A DNA stretch of 64,000 bases from Streptomyces sp. 71268 (GTDB taxonomy: Bacteria; Actinomycetota; Actinomycetes; Streptomycetales; Streptomycetaceae): contig NZ_CP114200.1 in NCBI RefSeq assembly GCF_029392895.1, positions 4,867,001 to 4,931,000 on the forward strand. Direction: 5' to 3'. A model generated the notes under the pieces. The model saw nothing but the letters and a program-made list of their open reading frames with translations, was not told the origin of the DNA and made no database searches. This document shows positions 35,474 to 43,810 of the stretch, in pieces. Positions within the stretch are counted from its first letter, which is position 1, and every line of letters begins with the position of its first letter. The position numbers were made by a program, and so were the translations under genes.

Positions 35474-35495
35474 GACTTCAACCAAAGGTTAAGTC
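35474..35495 (-). promoter_or_regulatory. MerR-type palindromic operator of the quinone reductase
   Basis: On the minus strand GACTTAACC-TTT-GGTTGAAGTC, an inverted repeat with one unmatched base, overlaps a TTGACT -35 (35492-35497). Such palindromes within a long spacer are typical of MerR-activated promoters. No merR gene lies nearby. Confidence 0.55.
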
Positions 35496-35614
35496 AAGCG
35501 TCGCAGGTCAGAGCGGGTTACGAGGCGATGTCAGACCCCGGGTGCACGATGGGATGGCAGTGCCAGGAAGCGGACGTGGTCGAGCGGCGGGCGCGGTGAC
35601 GGAGGGCGGAAGGC

Positions 35615-36352
35615 GTGGCGGAGCGAGGGCGACGGCGGGCCGGTGCGGCGGGCGCGGGCGGCCGGCGAGGAGACGGGGACGGGGACGGGGTCCGGGCGCC
35701 GCGCCGCCCGGCCGTGCGGCTGCCCCCTCTGGTGCCGTACGGGGGCGGCGCGTTGGAGGCCGAGGGGGACTACGACGGGCAGGACTTCACTGACCTCGAT
35801 CTGAGCGACCAGGCGGCCCGAGGCGCCCGTTTCCTGGACTGCCGGGTGCGGGGCTGCGCGCTCGGCGAGACGGTGTTCGCGGGCGCCCGGTTCATCGACT
35901 GTGTCGTGACCGAGGTGCGCGGCGTGGGGACGGACCTGTCGACGGCCTCACTGCGCGACGTGGAGCTGACCGATGCCCGGCTGGGTGGCACCCAGGCGCA
36001 CGGCGGCTCGTGGGAGGGCGTTCTGGTCCGGGGCGGCAAGTTCGACTACCTGAACCTGCGCACGGCCAAGCTCAGGGACGTGACGTTCGACGGCTGCGTC
36101 CTGGTGGAGGCGGACTTCGGCGGCGCCACGCTGGAGCGGGTCTCGTTCGCGAACTGCGTGCTGCGCCGGGTGGACTTCACCGCGGCCCGCATGACGGACG
36201 TGGACCTGCGCCGCGTGGTCGAGCTGGACATCGCCCGCGGCCTGGACGCCCTCTCCGGCGCGGTCATCAGCCCCACCCAACTCCTGGACCTGGCCCCAGC
36301 GATGGCCGCCCAGCTCGGGGTACGGGTGGCCGACGAGGGGCCGCCGGGGTAG
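35615..36352 (+). CDS. Pentapeptide repeat protein
   Basis: A 245-residue protein. Residues 1-50 are basic and disordered. From about 55 to 205 there are pentapeptide-like repeats A(D/N)LxxaxF (examples DFTDLDLSDQAARGARFLDC, LRDVTFDGCVLVEADFGGAT), which build a right-handed square helix. Such proteins can mimic DNA or block topoisomerase, or be structural. No role can be assigned. GTG start at 35615 follows GGAGGGCGGAAGG; a later start is possible because the N-terminus looks dispensable. Confidence 0.8.
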   Translation: MAERGRRRAGAAGAGGRRGDGDGDGVRAPRRPAVRLPPLVPYGGGALEAEGDYDGQDFTDLDLSDQAARGARFLDCRVRGCALGETVFAGARFIDCVVTEVRGVGTDLSTASLRDVELTDARLGGTQAHGGSWEGVLVRGGKFDYLNLRTAKLRDVTFDGCVLVEADFGGATLERVSFANCVLRRVDFTAARMTDVDLRRVVELDIARGLDALSGAVISPTQLLDLAPAMAAQLGVRVADEGPPG

Positions 36353-36440
36353 GCGTGGCGGGGGCGATGGCGCGGGCGGCGGGCGGGGGACGGCTGGCGG
36401 GGCGGCCGGGAGGGGGCGGCGCGGCCCGCGCCGGCCGGGT

Positions 36441-36605
36441 TCAGCGGAAGGCGGCGACGTTGCGGGCCACCCAGTCGGCGAAGTGACGCGGCGCGCGGCC
36501 CAGGACCTGCCGGACGTCCGGGCTGACGCACAGCTCGGCCGGGCTCGGGGAGCCGGTGATGTCCAGCGTGTCGTCGGCGAGTTCGGCCGGGAGGTCGGCG
36601 AACCG
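36441..36605 (-). pseudogene. C-terminal remnant of an NmrA/SDR-type NAD(P)-binding protein
   Basis: The minus strand encodes about 54 residues ending SPDVRQVLGRAPRHFADWVARNVAAFR. This matches the C-terminus of NmrA-like NAD(P)H-dependent proteins (pattern DDVRxxxGRPPRxFADW-x5-AAFR). Upstream, after RFADLPAEL, the similarity stops and no start or Rossmann domain exists. A truncated gene left by deletion or replacement. Confidence 0.65.
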
Positions 36606-36662
36606 TTGACCGTGCTGTTCGACCGGATCACGCGGCACATGGCGGAGCGCGACACGGCCTGA
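36600..36662 (+). pseudogene. Possible C-terminal remnant of another gene
   Basis: On the plus strand PLTVLFDRITRHMAERDTA plus a stop codon reads with all-GC third positions, directly against the end of the remnant at 36441-36605. It has no start and could be the tail of a deleted regulator. Too short to be sure. Confidence 0.3.
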
Positions 36663-36748
36663 CCGCGGTGACGCGCGGGGTGCCGTGCGTACGTGGCGAG
36701 CCCCCGGCCCAGGCCCGCTCCCGCGCTCTCGCGGGGCCGGGCGGGAGG

Positions 36749-37246
36749 TCAGACGCGGGGGAAGCGGGCCTGGACGTCCCAGACCACGGGGTTGTCGGCC
36801 AGGCCCTCGTGCATGTCGGTGAGGTCCGCGATCACGTCGTGCAGGAAGTCGCGGGCCTCGCGGCGCAGCGCGGCGTGGTTGAAGGTCAACGGCGGCTCCT
36901 CCAGCGGTACCCAGTCCGCCGTGACGTCCACCCAGCCGAACCGGCGCTCGAAGAGCATCCGGTCGCTGGACTCGGTGAAGTCCAGCTCCGCGTGGACCGG
37001 CTGGGCGGACCGGCTGCCGCGCGGGTCGCGGTCGAGCTGCTCCACGATGTCGCACAGCGCCCAGGCGAAGTCGAGGACCGGCACCCATCCCCAGGCTGTG
37101 GACACTTCCCGGTCGGCCTTCGTGTCCGCCAGGTACACGTCACCGCAGAACAGGTCGTGCCGCAGCGCGTACACGTCCGCCGTGCGGTAGTCCGTCTGCG
37201 GCGGGTCGGGGAAGCGGGGAGAGAGGGAGTAGCCGAGGTCGATCAC
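36749..37246 (-). CDS. Conserved hypothetical protein
   Basis: A 165-residue soluble protein rich in aromatic residues (segments DLGYSLSPRFPDPPQTDYRT, VPVLDFAWALCDIVEQLDRD, FERRFGWVDVTADWVPLEEP). It looks like a compact alpha/beta domain of the type often found as orphan immunity or hypothetical proteins in Streptomyces. I do not recognise the family. GTG at 37246 is a best guess; no ribosome site is visible. Next to broken genes and a repeat-rich gap, suggesting an unstable locus. Confidence 0.6.
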   Translation of the reverse strand: MIDLGYSLSPRFPDPPQTDYRTADVYALRHDLFCGDVYLADTKADREVSTAWGWVPVLDFAWALCDIVEQLDRDPRGSRSAQPVHAELDFTESSDRMLFERRFGWVDVTADWVPLEEPPLTFNHAALRREARDFLHDVIADLTDMHEGLADNPVVWDVQARFPRV

Positions 37247-37853
37247 GCTGCCGATGGTGTCACGGGCCGGGCGCCCACCCCACGCCGCGGCACCCCGCCA
37301 CCCGCCGGACCCGTCGTGCCCGTCGTGACCGGCGGGTCCACCCGACCCGCCGAACGCCACCTGACGGGCGCGCCACCTGACGGGCACGCGGCCCGACCGG
37401 CGCGCGACCCGGGTGCGCGTACGGGTAGGCGTACCCGCACCCGCCCGCGTACGGTGGACGGGCACGGCGCGCCCCGGGCTCCCGTCGCCTCGGCGGCCTC
37501 CGCCGCCCGCGCCGCCGCCGTACGATCCGGCCCCTTCGGCCTCGCGCGCCCTCCGGCCCGCGACCCGGCTCCTCCGGCCCTTCCGGCCCCTGGCCCGTAC
37601 GGACGCGGACGCCCGGGCCGGCGCCGCGCCGGCCCGCACCACACGCGTCCCGCGCCCCCACCTCGCGACCTCTCGCGCTCCCACCTCGCGGTCTCTCGTG
37701 TTCCCACCTCACGACCTCTCGCGCACGCCGCGACGCACAGCCGTCGCCGCGTTTCCGGCGCCCCTCTCCCCCTCCCGAGCGGTACCCCGCCGCGCGCGTC
37801 GCGGGTGGCGGGTGGACGGATGACTGGGCCACGGACGCCGGGAGGGCGACGCT
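37247..37853. other. Gene-free region with 23-bp repeats
   Basis: About 600 bases without a supported gene. It contains the three 23-bp repeats at 37659-37727 and otherwise Pro/Arg/Ala-biased non-coding GC-rich sequence. Confidence 0.55.
37659..37727. repeat. Three 23-bp tandem repeats
   Basis: Units at 37659-37681, 37682-37704 and 37705-37727, consensus CACCTCGCGACCTCTCGCG followed by a variable four bases. Noncoding on either strand as far as can be judged. Confidence 0.85.
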
Positions 37854-39638
37854 ATGACAGCGGGACGGGGATGGGACGCGCCGGGCGCGCGCGGGGAAAC
37901 GGGCGCCGAGCGCGGCGGGGCGGACGGGGAGATCGAGGCCGCTGGTCCGTACGAGGCGGGGGATCGAGGCCCGGTGGTGGCCGGTGGCCCGGGCGGGGTG
38001 GGCGAGGGCGCGGCAGATGGTGGCCCGGGCAGCGCTGCGGGCGCGGGTGGTGCCGTCCGGAGGCGGCGGTGGGTGCTGGTCGCGGTGGCCCTCGCGGTGT
38101 GCTGCGTACAACTGGACGCGTTCGCCCTGAACCTGGCGTTGCCGCGGATCGCGGCCGACCTGGCGCCCGCGCCGACGGCCTCGCCCGGCCCGGCCGGAGC
38201 GCCGGACTCCGCCGGAGCGCCGGACTCCGCCGGTGGGGCGGGCACGGGCGGGGCGGGGGACGTGCGGTGGGTGGTGAGCGGCTATCTGTTGGCCGCCGGG
38301 TCGTTGATGGTCGGGGCCGGGCGGTTGGGCGATCTGTGGGGGCGGCGGCGGATGCTGCTTCTGGGGCTGGCGTTGTTCGGAGTGGCCTCGGCCGCGTGCG
38401 CGCTCGCGCCCGGACTGCCGGCCCTGGTGGCAGCCAGGGTGGCGCAGGGCGCCGGCGGCGCCTGCCTCATGCCGGCCGGGCTCGCGCTGCTGACCAGCGC
38501 CTACCCGCCGGCGCTGCGCGGGCGCGCGACCGGCTGGGCGCTCGGCCTCGGCGGGGTGGCCACGGCGTGCGGCCCGTTCGTCGGCGGGGCGCTGACCCAG
38601 GCCCTGTCGTGGCGGGCGGTCTGCTGGCTGAACGTGCCGCTCGCCTGCTGCGCCGCGGTCGCCGCCTGGGCCGCCGAGCGCCCGGCGCGTGCCGGGTGCC
38701 CGGCGCGTTCCAGGCGCGCTGGGCGTACCCCGCGCGCGGGGCGGGGCGCCGCGCGGTCGGTGGGGGGCCGGTGGCGCGCGCGGCGGCGGGGTGACGCGGG
38801 CGCCCGGGTGCGCGGGCGCGCGGATTGGGACTGGCCGGGGCTGGTCACGGGCACGGCCGCGCTCGCCGCGCTGGGGCTGTTCGTCGACCGTGGGCCCGCC
38901 TGGGGCTGGTGGTCGGGCGCGAGCGTCGCGACGCTCGGGGCGTGCGGGGTGGCGCTGGCCACCTTCGTACGGCGGCAGCGCCGGGCCCCCGATCCGTTGG
39001 TGGACCTGTCACTGTTCCGCAACGGCCCGTACGTCGCGCTCACCGGCTCCGGGGCGGTGGCCAACGCGGCGACGGTCGTCTTCCTCTACGTCACCCCACT
39101 GGCCCTGCAGGGTACGTGGGCGCTGTCGGCGGGAGAGGCGGGGTGCGCGTTCCTCGCCCCCGCGACGGCGATGGCCGGCGCGGGCGTGGTGGCGGGGCGA
39201 ATCGCGCCCTCGCGCGCGGTCGCCGTGATGGCCGGGTGCCTGGTCGCGGGCGCCGTGGGGCTCGGCGCGATGGCCACCGCCGGCACCCTCCCGCGCTACC
39301 TGTGCGCCGCCACGGCCGCCGGCGCCGCCCTCGGCCTCGCCAACGCGTTGACGCTGGCCGCCACGCAGGCGGTCATCGACCCCCGGCGCGCGGGGGAGGC
39401 GTCCGGGGTGACCAAGACGGTGGTCACCGTGGCGGCGGGGCTCGGCGTGGCGCTCGTCGGCCCGACGGCGAGCGGCCCCGCCGGCGCGGACACGGGCGCC
39501 GGCGCGGGCGCGGGCGCGTGGGCGGGGCAGGCGGCGCGGGCCGCCGACGGGGCGCTGTGGGGGGTGGCGCTGGCCTGCGTGCTGACCGCCGGCGCGCTGG
39601 CCGGTTGGCTCCGGGCGCTGACCAGCCGCGACGCGTGA
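37854..39638 (+). CDS. MFS transporter, DHA2 (14-TM) drug-efflux type
   Basis: A 594-residue membrane protein. Residues 1-68 are a Gly/Ala-rich cytoplasmic extension. TM1 begins at RRRWVLVAVALAVCCVQLDA (D1-like motif), and the loop 2-3 motif is GRLGDLWGRRRMLL. About 14 hydrophobic segments follow, with low-complexity Ala/Gly/Pro insertions in outer loops. Related to QacA/EmrB-type proton-drug antiporters. The substrate cannot be read from sequence. ATG at 37854; a ribosome site (GGGAGG) lies nearby. No adjacent regulator. Confidence 0.85.
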   Translation: MTAGRGWDAPGARGETGAERGGADGEIEAAGPYEAGDRGPVVAGGPGGVGEGAADGGPGSAAGAGGAVRRRRWVLVAVALAVCCVQLDAFALNLALPRIAADLAPAPTASPGPAGAPDSAGAPDSAGGAGTGGAGDVRWVVSGYLLAAGSLMVGAGRLGDLWGRRRMLLLGLALFGVASAACALAPGLPALVAARVAQGAGGACLMPAGLALLTSAYPPALRGRATGWALGLGGVATACGPFVGGALTQALSWRAVCWLNVPLACCAAVAAWAAERPARAGCPARSRRAGRTPRAGRGAARSVGGRWRARRRGDAGARVRGRADWDWPGLVTGTAALAALGLFVDRGPAWGWWSGASVATLGACGVALATFVRRQRRAPDPLVDLSLFRNGPYVALTGSGAVANAATVVFLYVTPLALQGTWALSAGEAGCAFLAPATAMAGAGVVAGRIAPSRAVAVMAGCLVAGAVGLGAMATAGTLPRYLCAATAAGAALGLANALTLAATQAVIDPRRAGEASGVTKTVVTVAAGLGVALVGPTASGPAGADTGAGAGAGAWAGQAARAADGALWGVALACVLTAGALAGWLRALTSRDA

Positions 39639-40036
39639 GGGTCGGGCCCCGGCGCGCGCGATCGACCGGTTCCGCGCATGCCGGGAAGCGGTGCGCGTAC
39701 GCGAAGTGAACGGGTTCCCACGGGTGTTGGCACGGGCAGTGAACCGCCGTCAGGAATCGCATCCGCCGCTCCCGTACCTGTGGAGCATCCGGCCGTTGTC
39801 TGTCATGCTCTCGACGAACAGTTCCCGCCACCCTGCCGTGGGTGCGGCACGCCCCTGGAGTGACGCGCGTAGAACCGCCCCAACCACGGCTGCGGCGCCG
39901 GGGCTTCGCCCGCGTACGGCCGGAGCCGGTCGAGGGGCCGGCCGGCGAGCACCGCCCGACCAGGCGGCTGACCAGCGTCGGTCGGCGGACGCCGGCCGAC
40001 GCCTGCCGGCCGACAGTGACTTCAGGAGGATGCGAC
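39639..40036. other. Leader region of the M23 peptidase gene
   Basis: About 400 bases without a supported gene. The ribosome site AGGAGG (40024-40029) belongs to the next gene. The last 150 bases have short GGCCGGC inverted repeats. Checked for a c-di-AMP (ydaO) riboswitch, common before such peptidases; none was recognised. Confidence 0.5.
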
Positions 40037-41041
40037 ATGTGTGAGCAGTGCGGTCCGTTCGACGGCGCGGAACTGGAAGCGGCGGACCCGCGCCCCGCGG
40101 GCCTCTCGCGCAGGGGGCTGCTGCTCGGCGCCGGGGCCGGCCTCGGGGTGGTCCTGACGGGCGCGGCGGGGCTCACGTCGCCGGCGGTGGCCGCGACGTC
40201 CGCCGCCACGCCCGTCGCCGGGTCCCTGAAGAACGGCCAGTGGTGCAACCCCGCCCGTGGCCACTTCCCCAAGGGCGGCCACTACGGCGCCCCGCGCGGC
40301 GGCGGGCCGCACGCCGGCCAGGACGTCACCAACTCGATCGGCACGGCTATCTACGCCGCGTCGGCCGGCACCGTGATCCGGCGCGGCTCGGGCGTACTCG
40401 GCGGGCGGAGCGGGAACGGCCTGGTCATCTCGCACGGCGGCGGCCGGTACACCTACTACGGGCATCTCAACAGGTTCCGCGTCGGCCTGAACGCCAAGGT
40501 CAGCGCCGGCCAGCGGATCGCCGACATGGGCGCGACCGGCAACGTGACCGGCCCGCACCTGCACTTTGAGGTCCACTCGAACGGCCTCGGCGGCATCACC
40601 AACCCCGTCAGCTACCTCGCCGCCCGTGGCGTGGACCTGGGCGGCGGCTGGCCGACCCTGGACCCGGGGGCCGGGGGCGCGACCGTCAGGACCCTCCAGC
40701 ACCTGCTGACGCAGCGCGGCCACAAGCTCGTCGCCGACGGCGCGTACGGCTCGGTCTCCGTGAGCGCGGTCAAGAGGTTCCAGTCGGCCCGCAAGCTGGT
40801 GGCCGACGGCCAGGTCGGCCCGAAGACGTGGCCGCACCTGGTGTACACGCTGCGGCAGGGCCACTCGGGCTCGCACGTGCGGGCCCTGCAAACCGTGCTG
40901 AACAAGCACAGCGCGGGCCTGGCCGTCGACGGCGGCTTCGGCTCGGTGACCCGCTCCGCCGTCCGCGCGTTCCAGGGCGCCAACCGGCTGGTCGTCGACG
41001 GCGAGGCGGGCCCGAAGACCTGGACGGCCCTCGTCGGCTGA
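40037..41041 (+). CDS. Tat-exported M23 endopeptidase with two peptidoglycan-binding domains
   Basis: A 334-residue cell-wall hydrolase. The twin-arginine signal has RR at residues 25-26 (LSRRGLLLGAGAG) and is likely cleaved after AVAA near 53. The M23/LytM domain (about 80-200) has zinc ligands His92 and Asp96 (PHAGQD) and His174/His176 (GPHLHFEVH). Two PG_binding_1 domains follow, each ending DGxxGPKTW (about 215-265 and 280-333). It would cut peptide cross-links in peptidoglycan. AGGAGG seven bases before the ATG. Confidence 0.92.
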   Translation: MCEQCGPFDGAELEAADPRPAGLSRRGLLLGAGAGLGVVLTGAAGLTSPAVAATSAATPVAGSLKNGQWCNPARGHFPKGGHYGAPRGGGPHAGQDVTNSIGTAIYAASAGTVIRRGSGVLGGRSGNGLVISHGGGRYTYYGHLNRFRVGLNAKVSAGQRIADMGATGNVTGPHLHFEVHSNGLGGITNPVSYLAARGVDLGGGWPTLDPGAGGATVRTLQHLLTQRGHKLVADGAYGSVSVSAVKRFQSARKLVADGQVGPKTWPHLVYTLRQGHSGSHVRALQTVLNKHSAGLAVDGGFGSVTRSAVRAFQGANRLVVDGEAGPKTWTALVG

Positions 41042-41048
41042 CGTCAGG

Positions 41049-42416
41049 TCAGCGCCGTACGGGCTGGCCGTTGCCGCCCCGGCTCCGGCGCGCGACGACG
41101 AGGGCGCCGCCGAGGCCGGCCGCGGCCGCCAGGGTGACCGCGAAGGTGGTGGCCGCGCTGGTCAGCCCGACCGCGTCGGTGAGGTAGCCGGCGCCGACCG
41201 CGAGCAGGCCGGCCGGGGCGTAACCGCCGACGCTGAGCGCGGCGTTGGCCTCGGCGAGCCGGTGGGTCGGGACGCTGGAGTTGAGCAGGGACAGGCCGCC
41301 GAGCTGGCCCATGCCCTGGCCGGCCCCGGCGAGCACGGCCGCGGCGACCAGGGCCCAGACGGTCGCGGTGTGCACGGCGACGACCAGCGTCGCCATGCCG
41401 AACACGACGCTGACGGCCCCGCCGACCAGGATCGTGTGCCGGGAGCGCCGCTGCACCGCGAACTGCACGCACGTCGAGGCGAGGAACATCGCGAACGCCA
41501 GCGCGCCCGGCACGATCCGGCTGCCGCTGCCGAGCAGGTCGGTCAGGAGCGACGGCCCGAGCGAGAGCACGAACGACGTCGCCACGATGCCCGGCCCGAA
41601 CACCGCGACGCCCAGCGCGAGGTGCCACCCACTGCCTCGCGGAACGCCCGGCACCCGCACCCAGACAACTCGGTCCGTGTCCCCGCCCCTGTCCCTGTCC
41701 CTGCCTTTGCCTCCGCCCGGCCCCGCCGACGCGCGAGGCACTGGCGCCAGCCCGGGAACCGGCCTCGGCACCGGCATCCGCCAGACGACCAGCGCGGCCG
41801 TGCCGAGCAGCGCCGCCTCCACGAGGAACACGGTGACGGTCGGCGCGGGCAGCGTCTCGGACAGCACGCCTGACAGGAGGGGCCCGAGGCCGGCGCCGAA
41901 GACCATGGCGGACGAGGCCAACAGGGCGCCGAGCCGGCGTCGGTCGGGGCCGGCCACGTCGGTGACGGCGGCCATCCCCGCGGAGACGGCCGCCCCGACG
42001 GCCAGTCCCGTGAGCAGCCGCGCCACGATCAGCACGGTGACGTGGTGCGCGGTGGCGAACAGGAGACAGGCGGCCAAGGCGAGGCCCAGCGCGGGCAGCA
42101 GCACGGGCCGGCGGCCGAACCGGTCGGACAGCACGCCGCAGCAGAGCAGCGACGCGAGCAGGCCGACGATGTAACTGGCGAAGACGACGGTCAACGTGCC
42201 GCCGGAGAAGCCGAGTTCGTCCTGCCAGAGCACGTACAGCGGCGTCGCCGCGTTCGACAGGGCGAAGACCGCCGTGACGGGCCAGGCCGCCAGCCACACC
42301 CACCACAGCGGCACCACCGCGCGCCCATCCGCCGGCCCTCCCGCGACGTCGTGGCGCCGGGGCCCGTCGCCCCGCACGCTCACCGCCGCCCCCGTGGCCG
42401 TACGCCGTGCCGACAT
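41049..42416 (-). CDS. MFS transporter controlled by ArsR-type regulator
   Basis: A 455-residue, 12-TM major facilitator protein with loop motif SDRFGRRPVLLPALG (about residue 95) and a central hydrophilic loop rich in Gly/Arg/Asp. Related to multidrug efflux pumps. ATG at 42416 is chosen by AGGGGGCGGGC upstream and the distance to TM1. It is divergent from a small HTH regulator with three CAGTACGA half-sites in the shared region. Substrate unknown. It ends seven bases from the convergent M23 gene. Confidence 0.85.
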   Translation of the reverse strand: MSARRTATGAAVSVRGDGPRRHDVAGGPADGRAVVPLWWVWLAAWPVTAVFALSNAATPLYVLWQDELGFSGGTLTVVFASYIVGLLASLLCCGVLSDRFGRRPVLLPALGLALAACLLFATAHHVTVLIVARLLTGLAVGAAVSAGMAAVTDVAGPDRRRLGALLASSAMVFGAGLGPLLSGVLSETLPAPTVTVFLVEAALLGTAALVVWRMPVPRPVPGLAPVPRASAGPGGGKGRDRDRGGDTDRVVWVRVPGVPRGSGWHLALGVAVFGPGIVATSFVLSLGPSLLTDLLGSGSRIVPGALAFAMFLASTCVQFAVQRRSRHTILVGGAVSVVFGMATLVVAVHTATVWALVAAAVLAGAGQGMGQLGGLSLLNSSVPTHRLAEANAALSVGGYAPAGLLAVGAGYLTDAVGLTSAATTFAVTLAAAAGLGGALVVARRSRGGNGQPVRR

Positions 42417-42437
42417 GCCCGCCCCCTTCGCCGCTCT

Positions 42438-42487
42438 CAGTACGAGTTGAGTCGAACTTAGCATGCAGTACGATTAAACTCGTACTG
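42438..42487. promoter_or_regulatory. Operator with three CAGTACGA half-sites
   Basis: CAGTACGAGTT (42438-42448) and AACTCGTACTG (42477-42487) are perfect 11-bp inverted arms. A third half-site CAGTACGA (42466-42473) pairs with the right arm across six bases. It lies between the divergent MFS and ArsR-like genes. Confidence 0.75.
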
Positions 42488-42562
42488 ATTCTGCGGGGGC
42501 GATGCCGTCCGTACGATCCGTACCGTCCGTACTGAGGCGAATCGAGCGACGGGAGGCGGCCC

Positions 42563-42946
42563 ATGCCGTCGAGTGCGCACACCATCTCGGCCGTCCGGGT
42601 GTTGCCCGAACCCGCCGACCTGCCCGCTCCGCTGCCGGAGCCGGCCCCGGCGGAGCTGCGCCTGGAGACGGTGCTCGGCGCCCTGAGCGACCCGCTGCGC
42701 CTGTTCATCGTGCGCAAGTTGCTGCTGGAGTCGGAGCGGTTCGACCATCCCTGCTCCTGGCTGGGCATCGACCGGCCCAAGTCGTCGCTCACCCATCACT
42801 ACAAGGCGCTGCGCGAGGCGGGCCTCATCCGGCAGCGCCAGTACGGCCTGGAGCGGCGCAGCCACGTCCGCGTCGCCGACCTCAACGACCGCTTCCCCGG
42901 CCTGCTCGACCTCGTCGCCGCCTGGGAGCCGCCGGTCGCCCCCTGA
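42563..42946 (+). CDS. ArsR-type winged-helix regulator
   Basis: A 127-residue protein. After a Pro/Ala N-terminus, the HTH comprises LGALSDPLRLFIVRKLLLES, then SSLTHHYKALREAGLIRQRQ and the wing GLERRSHVRVADLNDRFPGL. It has no clear metal-binding cysteine pair (a single Cys near 55), so it probably senses a small molecule. GGGAGG precedes the ATG. It should repress the divergent MFS gene and itself through the half-sites at 42438-42487. Confidence 0.85.
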   Translation: MPSSAHTISAVRVLPEPADLPAPLPEPAPAELRLETVLGALSDPLRLFIVRKLLLESERFDHPCSWLGIDRPKSSLTHHYKALREAGLIRQRQYGLERRSHVRVADLNDRFPGLLDLVAAWEPPVAP

Positions 42947-43103
42947 GGGTGGCGGCCGGGCGGCGGCTGAACGGCCGCGGGCAAGAGGAACGCCCCGTCG
43001 GCGCGCTGGTGGTTCAGCGTCCGGCGGGGCGTGCCGGCCGGCAGGGTCGGCCCGAGGGGGCCGCCGTGTCCGGCCGCGTGTCGCGTTGTGCGGTCGGGCT
43101 GGG

Positions 43104-43526
43104 TCAGCCCACGGCCTTGCCCTGGTCGGTGGCCTGCTGGGCTCGGAAGAAGTCCTTGCACAGTGGCGCGGTGCCGGCCGGGCTCTTGGTGAACTCGGCG
43201 GTGATCCACTGCTCCTTGCCGCGGATCTTGTACCAGTAGGTGCTGTTCTGGACCGGCTGGGCGCGGACCTTGCAGTCCACGCCGACGACCGTGCCGTTCT
43301 TGAGGTTGCCCACGTCCGTGGCGTCCTCGCTCGGGTACATCCGGACGTTGAGCGGCTTCGTGCTGCGGGTGTCGACGGTCACGTGCGGCTTGGCCGGGGC
43401 CGCGGCCCTCGTCGCGTCGGCGGCCTGAGCGGAGGCCGTGCCGAGCGCCAGCGCCGCACCGCCCGCCGCCACGCCGAGGGCCAGGGTCGCCGCCGTCACG
43501 CGGGCGCGGCGCGTCCTTGCTGCCAT
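43104..43526 (-). CDS. Secreted SH3-like small protein
   Basis: A 140-residue protein with a Sec signal peptide (basic ARTRRAR, hydrophobic core, cleavage after AQA near 35). The mature part resembles bacterial SH3 / peptide-binding modules (PLNVRMYPSEDATDVGNLKN, WYKIRGKEQWITAEFTKS) with two cysteines (about 86 and 123) able to form a disulfide. Probably secreted and wall-associated. ATG at 43526 is chosen since AGGAG is nine bases upstream; the ATG at 43535 is too close. Confidence 0.75.
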   Translation of the reverse strand: MAARTRRARVTAATLALGVAAGGAALALGTASAQAADATRAAAPAKPHVTVDTRSTKPLNVRMYPSEDATDVGNLKNGTVVGVDCKVRAQPVQNSTYWYKIRGKEQWITAEFTKSPAGTAPLCKDFFRAQQATDQGKAVG

Positions 43527-43619
43527 GTCACTCATCTCCTTGCGTCGTCACGCCAGGCGACTGCCGGGGCGTGAGAGTCGGGACTACACAAGCGAGGACG
43601 CGGCACTCCGGGTGAAAGG

Positions 43620-43635
43620 TTCGGGTATGTCCGAA
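43620..43635. promoter_or_regulatory. Palindrome in the promoter of the SH3-like gene
   Basis: TTCGG-GTATGT-CCGAA, 5-bp arms six bases apart, followed by a T-rich stretch (43636-43658). About 95 bases upstream of the start. Candidate operator. Confidence 0.35.
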
Positions 43636-43684
43636 TTTTTTCCCCTTTTTCTTTCCAAGATCGGGTGCGACCGAGAACGACAAC

Positions 43685-43728
43685 GGCGAGGGCCGACGCC
43701 GGGTTCACACCCCGCGCCGGCCCTCGCC
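43685..43728. terminator. Hairpin between MBL-fold and SH3-like transcription units
   Basis: Perfect 11-bp arms (43685-43695 / 43718-43728) with a further GC inner pairing. About 80 bases past the stop of the minus-strand MBL gene. Confidence 0.65.
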
Positions 43729-43810
43729 GATCCGTACCGCCGCCCCGTCCGGCTGGCCCGTGCCGCCGGCCCGCGCCACCGACGCGCGCCCCGGGGCCGG
43801 TAACCGCGGC

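Noticed and set aside
39639..40036. c-di-AMP (ydaO-type) riboswitch before the M23 peptidase
   Set aside because: Common before such genes in Streptomyces, but the characteristic conserved stems were not seen here.
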